Below the pieces are notes generated by a model that did no database searches, was not told where the DNA came from, and was given only the letters and a program-made list of their open reading frames with translations. A stretch of 64,000 nucleotides of DNA from Bradyrhizobium sp. G127 (GTDB lineage: Bacteria > Pseudomonadota > Alphaproteobacteria > Rhizobiales > Xanthobacteraceae): NCBI RefSeq assembly GCF_021502575.1, contig NZ_JAKFGN010000003.1:62001-126000 (forward strand). Reading direction: 5' to 3'. Within the stretch, counting starts at the first letter, position 1, and every line of letters begins with the position of its first letter. Made by a program: the position numbers and the translations under genes. Shown piece after piece: positions 49,736-58,634 of this stretch.

Positions 49736-51847
49736 TCAGAATCTCACATTCGTGAACAGTCGCACGCCGAGGCCCGGCTGCAGAACCTCGGCCTTCTTGA
49801 ACGAAATATGATTGCGAATGGCTTCGTTCAGCAGGTTGTCGCCGGCGAGCCCGACCGTGATTTCGCGCGGCCCGGTGTCGCTGCGGCTGAACGCATGCGT
49901 GTAGCTCAGTTCTGCCCTGAGCAAATTGTACCCATCAGTTGGCGTCTCGTTGAGGGACACCTCGTTCTGCGTGAAGGCATGCAGCACTCCGACGCGGGCA
50001 TACCATTCGGCGTTGCGCCACCATACGCCGCCGCCAAGCCGCATCGGCGCGATGCGCGGCACGTTGGTTCCATCGGTAAATGTCGCGCGCACGATATCAT
50101 ATTGCCCATCGACGCCGAACATGCCGTCGCCAAGCGGCGTGACGTCGAGTTGCGCCGCCAGTTCCGCGCCTCTGAAGATCGCATCGCGCTGGCCGTAGGC
50201 GACCTGGATCAGCGGCCCGGTCGCGCCGCAGGTGATAAAGGCATCGGTGCAGAAGTTGCCGGTCACCTGCTTGAAGATGAAGTCTTGATAATAGGTGTAG
50301 TAGAGGCTGGTCTCGAACCGCAGTTGCCCGTTGGCGCGCTTGAGGCCGATTTCCGCGGTCTGCGCGGTCTCGATCTTCAGGTTCGGATTACCGATTACGA
50401 ACGTGCCGGAGGCATCGTCGGAGCCGCGTGAGTAAAGTTCGGGAGCCGCCGGCGCGCGCTGCACGCGCTGCGCCGTGAGCGTCGCCACCATGTCCCACGG
50501 CAGATCCTTCAGTACGCCGACGCTGACGCTCTTCGGCGCGAAGGAGCGGCGGCCTGCTTCCTCCGTGAAGGTGTTCGGCGGCGGCAGGAAGTCCGCCGGA
50601 AACGACGGTGCCAGTCCCTTGACGAGGTGATGCTCGATCCGTCCTGCCACTTGCAGCTTCAAGGTGTCGGTGAACTTGATCTGCTCAAAACCGAAAATCG
50701 CGGCGGTATCGGTTTTCGTCGGCGCCAGCAGGCCCCCGAGACTTCCTGCCGTTCCAAGTTCGCGATGGCCGACCTGCGCGCCCCATGTTCCGGTCAGCGC
50801 GCCCAGTGCGGTCGCGACGGCGGCGTGATCGAGCTCGAAGCGGCCTTCCAGTTCGCGGTTCTTGATGACGTTCTGCACGCCATCGATGCCGTTGCTGCCG
50901 ATGCCGAGTTCGTTGTGCCTGTAGTCGCTGGCGCCGAAGGTGAAGCGCACGGCATCGATGCCGTCGGTGGGCGCGCGCCATTCGCCCTTGCTGGTCCACT
51001 TGGTTTGTTCGAGATCGATGCGCGTATTCTCGCGCGTGTCGATGACGCCGGGGATGTGATACAGGCTGGTAATGTGCTGGATCGCGGTGCCGATATAGCC
51101 GCCGTCGAAAATGTATGAGCCGCCGACGGACTGTCCTTCCGATTGCAGCCGTGTGTTGGTCTGCACGCCGCCGGGAATGCGATAGTCGCCGGCGCGCCGC
51201 CCATAGGCGTCGGCATGGAACGCGACATTGCTGCCGCTGGCATCGAGACTGACCGCGCCGTCGAGGCCGTTGTCGACCGATGACGCGCCGCCCTTGAAGC
51301 GCGCGCTGAATCCGCCCGGCGTCAGCGCTTCGGGAATGCGGTTGTTGGTGGCGCTCACCACGCCGCCGATCGCCTGCGATCCATAACGCAGCGTCGCCGG
51401 ACCGCGGATCACCTCGATCTTGTCGGCGCTGAGCGGATCGATCGGTACTTGATGGTCCTGGCTGAAATCCGATGCGTCCTGCGAGCCGATGCCGTTCTCC
51501 TGAACGCGCACGCGGTAGTCGTCGAGTCCGCGGATGTTCGGACGGCTCGCGCCCGGCGCGAAGGTCGATGATGACACCCCGGGCAGGGTCGACAGCACAT
51601 CGGCGAGCGACGCCGCACTGCTGCGCCCGATCTCTCGTCCCGTGACGGTGGTGGTCGACTGGAAGGTGGTGTCGGTGGCGTTGACCGGCCCGCGCTGCAG
51701 GCCGTCGCCCGAGGCTGAGGGTGCGTCCGCAGGAGCGGATACGGCGATTTCCGGGAGTACTTCCTGCGCTTTGATGCCGGTGGTCCCGGCCAAACCGGCC
51801 GTCATGCATGCGATCCCTGTCGCAGATGCCCATGATCTCAAACGCAT
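49736..51847 (-). CDS. TonB-dependent outer-membrane receptor (ZnuD/iron-receptor like)
   Basis: A 703-aa outer-membrane receptor. A signal peptide (SWASATGIACMTAGLAGTTGIKAQ) precedes the plug domain, with LADVLSTLPGVSSSTFAPGASRPNIRGLDDYRVRVQENGIGSQDASDFSQDHQVPIDPLSADKIEVIRGPATLRYGSQAIGGVVSATNNRIPEAL. This plug resembles that of the ZnuD-type receptors (QDHQVPIDP, RIP). The 22-strand barrel ends in GLGVRLFTNVRF with the C-terminal Phe. GAGGAAAA lies before the ATG. The ligand is not certain: the plug points to zinc or heme-like uptake, while the Fur-like box upstream and the neighbouring genes point to iron. It lies 263 bp upstream of exbB on the same strand. Confidence 0.87.
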   Translation of the reverse strand: MRLRSWASATGIACMTAGLAGTTGIKAQEVLPEIAVSAPADAPSASGDGLQRGPVNATDTTFQSTTTVTGREIGRSSAASLADVLSTLPGVSSSTFAPGASRPNIRGLDDYRVRVQENGIGSQDASDFSQDHQVPIDPLSADKIEVIRGPATLRYGSQAIGGVVSATNNRIPEALTPGGFSARFKGGASSVDNGLDGAVSLDASGSNVAFHADAYGRRAGDYRIPGGVQTNTRLQSEGQSVGGSYIFDGGYIGTAIQHITSLYHIPGVIDTRENTRIDLEQTKWTSKGEWRAPTDGIDAVRFTFGASDYRHNELGIGSNGIDGVQNVIKNRELEGRFELDHAAVATALGALTGTWGAQVGHRELGTAGSLGGLLAPTKTDTAAIFGFEQIKFTDTLKLQVAGRIEHHLVKGLAPSFPADFLPPPNTFTEEAGRRSFAPKSVSVGVLKDLPWDMVATLTAQRVQRAPAAPELYSRGSDDASGTFVIGNPNLKIETAQTAEIGLKRANGQLRFETSLYYTYYQDFIFKQVTGNFCTDAFITCGATGPLIQVAYGQRDAIFRGAELAAQLDVTPLGDGMFGVDGQYDIVRATFTDGTNVPRIAPMRLGGGVWWRNAEWYARVGVLHAFTQNEVSLNETPTDGYNLLRAELSYTHAFSRSDTGPREITVGLAGDNLLNEAIRNHISFKKAEVLQPGLGVRLFTNVRF

Positions 51848-51890
51848 TTTTCCTCAACCCAAAACTCAACCGTTCTGTTGATAATGCAAA

Positions 51891-51905
51891 TGCGAATTAT
51901 TCGCA
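51891..51905. promoter_or_regulatory. Fur-type box before the TonB receptor gene
   Basis: TGCGAAT-T-ATTCGCA is a perfect 7-1-7 palindrome, the layout of Fur boxes (TGATAAT-N-ATTATCA), 44-58 bp before the receptor ATG. The wider flank, AATGCAAATGCGAATTATTC, resembles extended Fur sites with a third GCAAAT half-site. The rest of the 51848-52085 gap shows no gene. Confidence 0.6.
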
Positions 51906-52085
51906 ATAAGAGTTTTGAAGTTTGGATAAGGTTCGATCGGCAAAGCAGAGGGGAGGATGGGAGAAGAGGGAGTCGGCGCACGGGTACGCACCGACTAAGT
52001 CGGGCAAGGTGTCCGGTCCAGCGGTGCCAGACGCATCGGCGCGCGATGCGGTCCGGCCACCAGACCCTCATCCGATGCGCGATGA

Positions 52086-53273
52086 TTATTCTGCGGGGCT
52101 GGCGCTGCCGACCGTTTGCGCCGACGTCTTCACGGCGGTGGAAGGCGTCCCCGCCTTCACCAGCTTGCGCTGACGGCGCTGCCGCAGCCAGATCAGGATT
52201 CCAGTAACGCCAAGGACAGCGGGAATCACGCCGCTGAGAAACACGATGAAACGCCAAATCTCGCCGGCGTGACTGCCTTCATGCAGCCAGCGAATCCAGA
52301 AGGTGACACGGTCGCCGGGGAGCGGTTCGACGGTCGTGATAGCTCCGCTGCGATCGTTGATCATAATCGTGACCGGCTCGGTACGATCTTCCGCGTTCAG
52401 GCGCGCACGCCACAGCGCGCCCTGCGCATTCGGAAACCCGATCATATCGACCTGTCCGCGGCCGAGACCTGAAGCCATGGCGTAAACATCGGACGGTGAG
52501 CGTGCGGGCTCTGCGATCAGAGGTCCGCCGCCGGGACCGGCGCCGCGCGCCGGCTGCGGTGTCATCGCCGCCATCGACGACAGCACCGAGCGGCCCTGCT
52601 GCGGCCATGCGAGATAGATGCCGGTGAGGGACACCAGCGCCAGCGGAAAGCAGATCCAGAAGCCGGTGAGGTAATGCAGGTTGGACGACGTCGCCGGACT
52701 GCGCCGCCACGCGAAGGCCCGCGACCACTGATCTCGTCGGGGCCACCAGAGATAGAGGCCCGTTAATGCGAGGATCAGCATGGCGACGCCGCCCCAGCCG
52801 ACGATGTCACGGCCGTAATAAAACGGGATCGTCAGGTTTTCGTGAAACACATGCATGAAGCCGAAGAACGTGTTCCGGAAATCGGAAATTTTCAGCACGC
52901 GGCTGTCGTGGCGGTCGATCAATGCCATGAGAAACGGGGGACGCTCGCCTTGCTGGCGCGCCTGGCCGCGCAGCAGAATCCCGAGCGGCACGCGTGCGTC
53001 GTCGGGAATACGGATGTTGACCGGCTGGAAGCCGGTGCCGGCGGCGGTCTTTGCATTCGCCACGGCTTTGGTGAGGTCGGTCGGTGTTGCGGGCGCGACA
53101 GCGCCTGCCGGCGTGCGCATGAATTCTTCGATGTCGTCATGATAGACGAGGATCGCACCAGACAACGCGATCGGCACGAGCAGAACGAAGAGTCCGACGC
53201 CAAGCCACAAATGGATGTTGCGCCACAGCCGTTTCAGCGCTCCGCGCCGAGGTGTGGAAATTGTTGCCGACAT
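52086..53273 (-). CDS. PepSY-associated TM-helix protein (iron-uptake membrane reductase-like)
   Basis: A 395-aa inner-membrane protein with four or five helices and a PepSY-type periplasmic domain. The first helix is LWLGVGLFVLLVPIALSGAILVY, next to HDDIEEFMRTPAG; FRNTFFGFMHVFHENLTIPFYYGRDIVGWGGVAMLILALTGLYLWWPRRD contains His and the conserved GLYLWWPRR; WICFPLALVSLTGIYLAWP is another copy; WRFIVFLSGVIPAVLGVTGILIWLRQRR is the last. Such proteins (PiuB family) are iron-regulated and are proposed to reduce ferric-siderophore complexes. It is divergent from a siderophore receptor, with Irr-like boxes at its start. Confidence 0.87.
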   Translation of the reverse strand: MSATISTPRRGALKRLWRNIHLWLGVGLFVLLVPIALSGAILVYHDDIEEFMRTPAGAVAPATPTDLTKAVANAKTAAGTGFQPVNIRIPDDARVPLGILLRGQARQQGERPPFLMALIDRHDSRVLKISDFRNTFFGFMHVFHENLTIPFYYGRDIVGWGGVAMLILALTGLYLWWPRRDQWSRAFAWRRSPATSSNLHYLTGFWICFPLALVSLTGIYLAWPQQGRSVLSSMAAMTPQPARGAGPGGGPLIAEPARSPSDVYAMASGLGRGQVDMIGFPNAQGALWRARLNAEDRTEPVTIMINDRSGAITTVEPLPGDRVTFWIRWLHEGSHAGEIWRFIVFLSGVIPAVLGVTGILIWLRQRRQRKLVKAGTPSTAVKTSAQTVGSASPAE

Positions 53274-53314
53274 TTGGACTCGTTCTAAAGAGGTTGATTT
53301 CGACCGATTCTAAA
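53273..53314. promoter_or_regulatory. Two Irr-control-element-like boxes between PepSY and siderophore receptor genes
   Basis: TTTGGACTCGTTCTAAA (53273-53289) and TTTCGACCGATTCTAAA (53298-53314) each match the Irr element pattern TTTAGAA-N3-TTCTAAA at 12 of 14 positions. The right half is perfect in both, and the two are 25 bp apart. They lie over the PepSY start and upstream of the receptor. A third half-site, TTCTAAG, is near 53410. Confidence 0.5.
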
Positions 53315-53515
53315 AACGTAGCGCCACGACGCGCATCGCCAAGTTGTTTAGTCAAACAGCGCATATCCACGCAATCGCGAATGCTTCGAGACGCCGCACT
53401 CTGAAGCAATTCTAAGTTCGAAGGGTTGCTCTGCGCGCCCTTAGTTTTCAAAACGCTGCCTTGAATTCGCCGTTCAGATGAATGCGCGGCAGAGAGTGCT
53501 TGGGGGCTTAGGCTA

Positions 53516-55771
53516 ATGGATCGGAACGAAATCAACACCATCGAAGCGGGGAACAACGAGACGCACGGAGTTCTTGCCACAGCCGCGCTGGCTGGCGCCG
53601 AGTCATCTTTCATCCGCTCGACGATGGGCAGGCCCCATCCGGCCATGCTCAGCCTGGCGTCGATGATGCTGGCGACGACGGCCGCGACCGCGCAGACCGC
53701 CCCACAGGGCGGCGGCACACTGCCGACCATCGATGTGCAGGAATCCGCTGGTACCGGCGGCGACGGCTATCAGGCGACGCAATCGACGATTGCCCGCTCG
53801 CCCGTGCCGCTGCTCAACACGGCGCAGTCCATCACTGTCATCCCGCAGCAGGTGCTACAGGAACAGAATACAACGTCCTATGTGGAAGCGCTGCGCAACG
53901 TGGCCGGCATCACGTTCCGCGCCGGCGAAGGCGGCAATGGCGGCGACAATCCCTACATCCGCGGCTTCGACGCGCGCAACGATATCTACCGCGACGGCGT
54001 GCGCGATCCGGGCTGGTACACGCGCGACACCTTCGCCACCCAGCAGATCGAAGTGCTGAAGGGGCCCTCGTCCTTCCTGTTCGGCCGCGGCTCGACCGGC
54101 GGCGTCATTAACGCGACCACCAAGACACCGGAAAAGCGGACGTTCGTCGAGAACGAACTGATCGTTCAGTCGCCCGGCGGACTTCGCGCCACGCTCGATG
54201 CCAACGGCCAGCTCAACGAAAACGTCGCGGCGCGTATCGCCGTCATGGGTCAGGATCTGCCGAAAGCCGGCCGGGAGGACATCGAGTCCAAGCGCTGGGG
54301 CGTTGCGCCCTCGTTGCGGGTCGATGTCAACGACCAGACCAAGGTCACCGCAAGCTATATCTACCAGCACACCAATCAGGTTCCGGAATTCGGCGTTCCG
54401 TTCGTCGCCTCGGCGCCCGGCGGCGTGCGCTATCCGGTGCCGGTGCCGCGCGGCAACATCTACAACGTGCTGACGCCCGGTTTCTCCGACGTAGAAACCA
54501 ACGACGCGCATATCGCGACGCTGAAGGTCGAGCACGACATCAACGACCAGTGGAAGATCACCAATACGACGCGCTACTCAAATGTTGATCGCTTCATGCG
54601 AATTAACCAGCCGGCAGGCACGGGATCCACGCCGACCAACGTGAACATCAACGTCAACCGGAATCGCTGGCAGCTCGACGTTCACAACGACTTGTGGGCG
54701 AACCAGACCGATGTGGTCGGCAAATTCCAGACCTGGGGTCTGCTGCACACGCTCGCGACCGGCGTCGAATTCAGCGGTGAAAATCGCTCGCAGTTCCGGC
54801 AGACGATCAGCGGTTTGAGCGCGTACAACCTGCTCAATCCCGACCCGTATCCGGTTAATCCGGGGTCCCTCGCGCCAGCGCTCTCTCCTGCTGCAAGCGC
54901 CGACGGTCGTTCGGCTGCCGTCTATGCCGCGGACCAGATCAAGATCAACCGCTGGTTCGAAGTGATGGGCGGCGTCCGGTTTGAAAACTACCGGGCATCG
55001 TCCAGGGCGCAGCCCACGACAGCGGCTCCCAACCCGCTGAATTTTTCGCAAACCGACGACATGTGGAGCTATCGCGTCGGCGGTATCTTCCATCCGACCG
55101 AGAACAGCAGCATCTACGTGATGCATGGCACATCGTTCAATCCGTCGGCTGAGTTCCTGACGCTGTCGGCAGCGAACGCCAATCTCAGTCCGGAATCGAA
55201 CGAGACCACGGAAATCGGCGCCAAGGCCGATGTGCTGGGCGGACGTCTCAGTCTCGCCACCGCAGTCTTCCGCACCGAGAAGACCAACATGCGCGTGCCG
55301 AACCCGGACAACACCGCCGTCAATATCCTTGACGGCGTGGCGCGGGTTGAGGGCATCGAACTGAGTGCCCAAGGCAAGGTTACCGATGCCTGGGAGATCA
55401 TGGCGAGCTATACGCACCTGAGGTCCGAGATCGTATCGACGACGACGGCCGCGCAGCTCGGCAAAGAGCTCATCATGACGCCGAACAACGCCTTCTCGTT
55501 GTGGACGACGTACAAGATCACGCAGGACTTTACGATCGGCGGCGGCGCTTACTACATGGATGGCGTGTGGGGTGACACCAACAACACCACGCGCGTTCCC
55601 GACTGGTGGCGCTTCGATGCGATGGCCAGCTACAGGCTGACCCCGAATGCCACCTTGCAGTTCAACATCTACAACATTGCCGACAGGTACTACTACGACT
55701 CCGCCTATACGAACTGGGCCACGCCGGCCGCAGGCCGGACCATGACGCTGGCGTTGCGGACGAAGTTCTGA
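53516..55771 (+). CDS. TonB-dependent siderophore receptor (Fiu/PiuA-like)
   Basis: A 751-aa outer-membrane receptor for ferric siderophores. After a long start region the plug opens with LPTIDVQESAGTGGDGYQATQSTIARSPVPLLNTAQSITVIPQQVLQEQNTTSYVEALRNVAGITFRAGEGGNGGDNPYIRGFDARNDIYRDGVRDPGWYTRDTFATQQIEVLKGPSSFLFGRGSTGGVINATTK, the TonB-dependent siderophore receptor signature. The C-terminus ends AAGRTMTLALRTKF. The plug motif YRDGVRDPGWYTRDTFATQQIEVLKGPSS is typical of the catecholate-siderophore (Fiu/PiuA) branch. The 35 residues before the signal-like stretch (MGRPHPAMLSLASMMLATTA) may be leader; an ATG at 53624 is a possible start. A PiuC-type hydroxylase gene follows. Confidence 0.9.
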   Translation: MDRNEINTIEAGNNETHGVLATAALAGAESSFIRSTMGRPHPAMLSLASMMLATTAATAQTAPQGGGTLPTIDVQESAGTGGDGYQATQSTIARSPVPLLNTAQSITVIPQQVLQEQNTTSYVEALRNVAGITFRAGEGGNGGDNPYIRGFDARNDIYRDGVRDPGWYTRDTFATQQIEVLKGPSSFLFGRGSTGGVINATTKTPEKRTFVENELIVQSPGGLRATLDANGQLNENVAARIAVMGQDLPKAGREDIESKRWGVAPSLRVDVNDQTKVTASYIYQHTNQVPEFGVPFVASAPGGVRYPVPVPRGNIYNVLTPGFSDVETNDAHIATLKVEHDINDQWKITNTTRYSNVDRFMRINQPAGTGSTPTNVNINVNRNRWQLDVHNDLWANQTDVVGKFQTWGLLHTLATGVEFSGENRSQFRQTISGLSAYNLLNPDPYPVNPGSLAPALSPAASADGRSAAVYAADQIKINRWFEVMGGVRFENYRASSRAQPTTAAPNPLNFSQTDDMWSYRVGGIFHPTENSSIYVMHGTSFNPSAEFLTLSAANANLSPESNETTEIGAKADVLGGRLSLATAVFRTEKTNMRVPNPDNTAVNILDGVARVEGIELSAQGKVTDAWEIMASYTHLRSEIVSTTTAAQLGKELIMTPNNAFSLWTTYKITQDFTIGGGAYYMDGVWGDTNNTTRVPDWWRFDAMASYRLTPNATLQFNIYNIADRYYYDSAYTNWATPAAGRTMTLALRTKF

Positions 55772-55889
55772 TCGCGGGGCAACGGCTAAACTCGCCTTGT
55801 TTCCGGAATGTTACGGCGGCGCGATCGGATGAACCGTTCGCGCTGCCGATCTTTTTGTCACACAGCCCATCCGCCAGGAGTGCCAAGCC

Positions 55890-56570
55890 ATGATGGTTCA
55901 CGTTCCCAACGTTCTGACGCCCGAACAGGTCGCCCGCTGCCGCGAGGCGATGGAGCGCGCGGCGTGGGTGGACGGCAATATCACGGCGGGGCATCAGGCG
56001 GGAAAGGCGAAGCATAACTTGCAGCTTCCCGAGGAAGCGCCGGAGACCCGCGAACTCAGCAACATGGTGATCGATGCGCTCGCGCGCTCGAGCCTCTTCA
56101 TGTCCGCCGTGCTGCCGAAGCAGGTCTTTCCGCCGATGTTCAACCGCTACGATGCCGGAATGAAATTCGATAACCACGTCGACAATGCGGTGCGCGGCAT
56201 TCCCGGGATGGGAATGCGGATTCGCACCGACGTCTCGTCGACCTTGTTCATTTCGTCGCCGGAGGATTACGACGGCGGCGAACTGATCGTCGACGACACC
56301 TATGGCGCTCACTCGGTCAAGCTGCCGGCGGGCGACATGATCGTCTATCCGTCGACATCGCTGCACCGCGTGACGCCGATCACCCGCGGGGCGCGGATCG
56401 CGTCGTTCTTCTGGACGCAAAGCATGATTCGCGATGAGGGCCAGCGGGCGATGCTGTTCGACCTCGACATGTCGATCATGCGGCTGTCCAACGACCATCC
56501 CGGCCACAAGTCGATCGTCTCACTGACGGCGGTCTATCACAACCTGCTGCGGCAGTGGGCCGAGCTGTAA
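55890..56570 (+). CDS. PKHD-type Fe(II)/2-oxoglutarate hydroxylase (PiuC/YbiX-like)
   Basis: A 226-aa cytoplasmic dioxygenase of the prolyl-4-hydroxylase superfamily. [21 protein letters not shown] carries the HxD iron ligands, [61 protein letters not shown] the distal His and the Arg that binds 2-oxoglutarate. This gene accompanies catecholate receptors of the Fiu/PiuA type in many genomes, and here follows one by 118 bp on the same strand. Its substrate is unknown; modification of the siderophore or of the receptor system has been proposed. Confidence 0.92.
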   Translation: MMVHVPNVLTPEQVARCREAMERAAWVDGNITAGHQAGKAKHNLQLPEEAPETRELSNMVIDALARSSLFMSAVLPKQVFPPMFNRYDAGMKFDNHVDNAVRGIPGMGMRIRTDVSSTLFISSPEDYDGGELIVDDTYGAHSVKLPAGDMIVYPSTSLHRVTPITRGARIASFFWTQSMIRDEGQRAMLFDLDMSIMRLSNDHPGHKSIVSLTAVYHNLLRQWAEL

Positions 56571-56632
56571 GTTCGTAACTCCAGCAGGCCGGGTGTGATC
56601 TTTCGTCCGGTCGTCCCCGCGAAAGCGGAAAT

Positions 56633-56755
56633 CCTCATGGTGAGGAGCGAAGCGTCAGCCCCGCGTCTCCAACCATGAGCTGGTTTGGCGGGTCTTTGCC
56701 TCATGCCCTCATCCTTCGAGACGCGCGCAAGAGCGCGCTCCTCAGGATGAGGGGG
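56633..56755. repeat. Tandem palindromic intergenic repeats, family B
   Basis: Two related hairpin units between convergent genes. The first runs CTCATGG-TGAGGAGCG ... CGTCTCCAACCATGAG (about 56634-56679). The second runs CCCTCATCCTTCGAGACGCG ... AAGAGCGCGCTCCTCAGGATGAGGGG (56706-56754). A further copy is at 62074. Confidence 0.75.
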
Positions 56756-56760
56756 ACGTG

Positions 56761-58560
56761 CTACGCTGATTTGGTCTGTGCCGCCATGAAGGCGCGCCAG
56801 CCGCCGAAATGGGTGATGTCGCGCGCGCCGTCGATCGCTGCGGCCTCGGCCAGAAAGCCCTTGACGCTGGAGCCGTCGGCGAGATGCACCGTGCCGATCG
56901 ACAGCGGCGACGGAACGGCGGCGACGAATGCGCCGAATGCCTTTGTCGGCAACGCCCAGACTTCCACCGCGATGGCAGCGCCGCCGGCCTCGACGCGCAG
57001 CATTCCCGGTTTCGGCGGGACGGTGCCGCGCAATGCGTAGAGCTTGTAGTCGGGCGTAGTGTCCGCCGCCGCGATCAGCCGCCCGCCCAGCGCCAGCAGT
57101 TCGTGATTGAGCGCCATGCCCGACAGGTGCGCGCCGACCACAGCGATGGCGACCTCGTCGGCGGCGAGCGCTTTCGAGAGCGGTGCCAGCGGCGGCTGCT
57201 TGAGGCCGTTCGCGCCCACCGCAAGTTTCGTGTCGGCGTGGAACACTCGGCCGATGCTGGCGAGCTGCGCGTCATGTCCCGCGGGCGCCAGCAGCGTGAT
57301 GCCGAACGGAATGCCGTCGGCGCGCATCGCGGCGGGAACGGCGAGGCCGCACAGATCGAGCAGGTTGACGAAATTGGTGTAGGTGCCGTTGCGGCTGTTG
57401 AGTTCGATCGGGTTCGCCAGCACCTGTTCGACGGTGTAAGCGGTCGGCGCGGTCGGCAGCACCATCGCGTCGATGGATTCGAATGTGCGCCGCGCGGTGT
57501 AGCGCAGGCCTTCGAGCCGGTACAACGCGGCAAAGGTATCGGCAGCGCTCAGTCGCGCCCCGGCGATGGTGATCTCGCGCGTCACCGGATGGATCGCGTC
57601 GGGATTGGAGGCCAGCAGGTCGCGGATGACCAGATAGCGCTCGGCCACCCACGGTCCTTCGTACAGCAGCCGCGCGGTCTCGTAGAACGGCTCGAGATTG
57701 ATCTCGACGATGGTGGCGCCGAGCGCGACGAGACGGGCCACGGCGTCGCCATAGGATTTTTCCGATTCGCGGTCGCCGAAGAAAACCAGCTGGCCCTTGC
57801 GCGGAACACCGATCCTGACCCCGGCGGGAAATTCCGTCAGAGGGCCGACGGTGCGGTCGCGCGAGAACGGATCGGCGGCGTCGAGCCCGGCCATGACATT
57901 CAGCGCGGTGACGGCGTCGTCGACGTTGAGCGAGAAGATCGAGACGCAGTCGAGCGTGCGGCAGGCCGGGACCACACCGAAGGTGGACATCAGGCCCAGC
58001 GAAGGTTTCAGGCCAACGATGTTGTTGAGCATCGCCGGGACGCGTCCCGAGCCCGCGGTGTCGGTGCCGAGCGACAGCGGCACCAGCCCGGCGGAAACCG
58101 CGACTGCCGATCCCGAACTCGATCCGCCGGGGACGAGATCGCTGCGCACCGGATTTTTCGGAATGCCGTAGGGTGAGCGCACGCCGACGAGGCCGGTGGC
58201 GAACTGGTCGAGGTTGGTCTTGCCGATCACGATGGCGCCGGCGGCGCGCAGCCGCGCCACGGTGTTGGCGTCCTGCTTTGCGTTGTAGGAAAATGCGGGG
58301 CAGGCGGCGGTCGTGGCCAGTCCCGCCACGTCGATATTGTCCTTCACCGCCACCGGCACACCATAGAGCGGCAGCGAGGTGTCGCCCCTTGCTGTCAGCG
58401 CCTCGGCTTCGGCGGTGGCTTCGGATTCTTCGCGCAGACTGATGAAGATGGCGGGATCGCCGTGATCGCGGATGCGCCGGAAGCTGCGGGCAACGGTCTT
58501 GGCAGGTGAAGTTGTCCCGGCGCGATGCGCGGCGACGATCTCGGCAACAGTCTCGGTCAC
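56761..58560 (-). CDS. atzF: Allophanate hydrolase (amidase signature family)
   Basis: A 599-aa enzyme that splits allophanate to ammonia and CO2. The N-terminal amidase domain carries Lys73 (VAVKDNIDVAG), Ser147 (PGGSSSGSAVAVSAGLVP) and the nucleophile Ser171 (DTAGSGRVPAMLNNI), the Ser-cisSer-Lys triad. The C-terminal domain of about 150 residues (VAIAVVGAHLSGMALNHELLALGGRLIAAADTTPDYKLYALRGTVPPKPGMLRVEAGGAAIAVEVWALP) is the second domain found in AtzF/DUR1,2 types and rules out plain aspartyl-tRNA amidase. It is third in the biuret operon, 74 bp after the permease. No urea carboxylase gene is present, which fits use with biuret and not urea. Confidence 0.92.
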   Translation of the reverse strand: MTETVAEIVAAHRAGTTSPAKTVARSFRRIRDHGDPAIFISLREESEATAEAEALTARGDTSLPLYGVPVAVKDNIDVAGLATTAACPAFSYNAKQDANTVARLRAAGAIVIGKTNLDQFATGLVGVRSPYGIPKNPVRSDLVPGGSSSGSAVAVSAGLVPLSLGTDTAGSGRVPAMLNNIVGLKPSLGLMSTFGVVPACRTLDCVSIFSLNVDDAVTALNVMAGLDAADPFSRDRTVGPLTEFPAGVRIGVPRKGQLVFFGDRESEKSYGDAVARLVALGATIVEINLEPFYETARLLYEGPWVAERYLVIRDLLASNPDAIHPVTREITIAGARLSAADTFAALYRLEGLRYTARRTFESIDAMVLPTAPTAYTVEQVLANPIELNSRNGTYTNFVNLLDLCGLAVPAAMRADGIPFGITLLAPAGHDAQLASIGRVFHADTKLAVGANGLKQPPLAPLSKALAADEVAIAVVGAHLSGMALNHELLALGGRLIAAADTTPDYKLYALRGTVPPKPGMLRVEAGGAAIAVEVWALPTKAFGAFVAAVPSPLSIGTVHLADGSSVKGFLAEAAAIDGARDITHFGGWRAFMAAQTKSA

Positions 58561-58634
58561 GGTCTCTCCAGTTCAAGAAGGCGCGCTGTGCCTGCGAGCA
58601 CAGCGCACCTTGATGTATAACCTATCTGCCGGAG

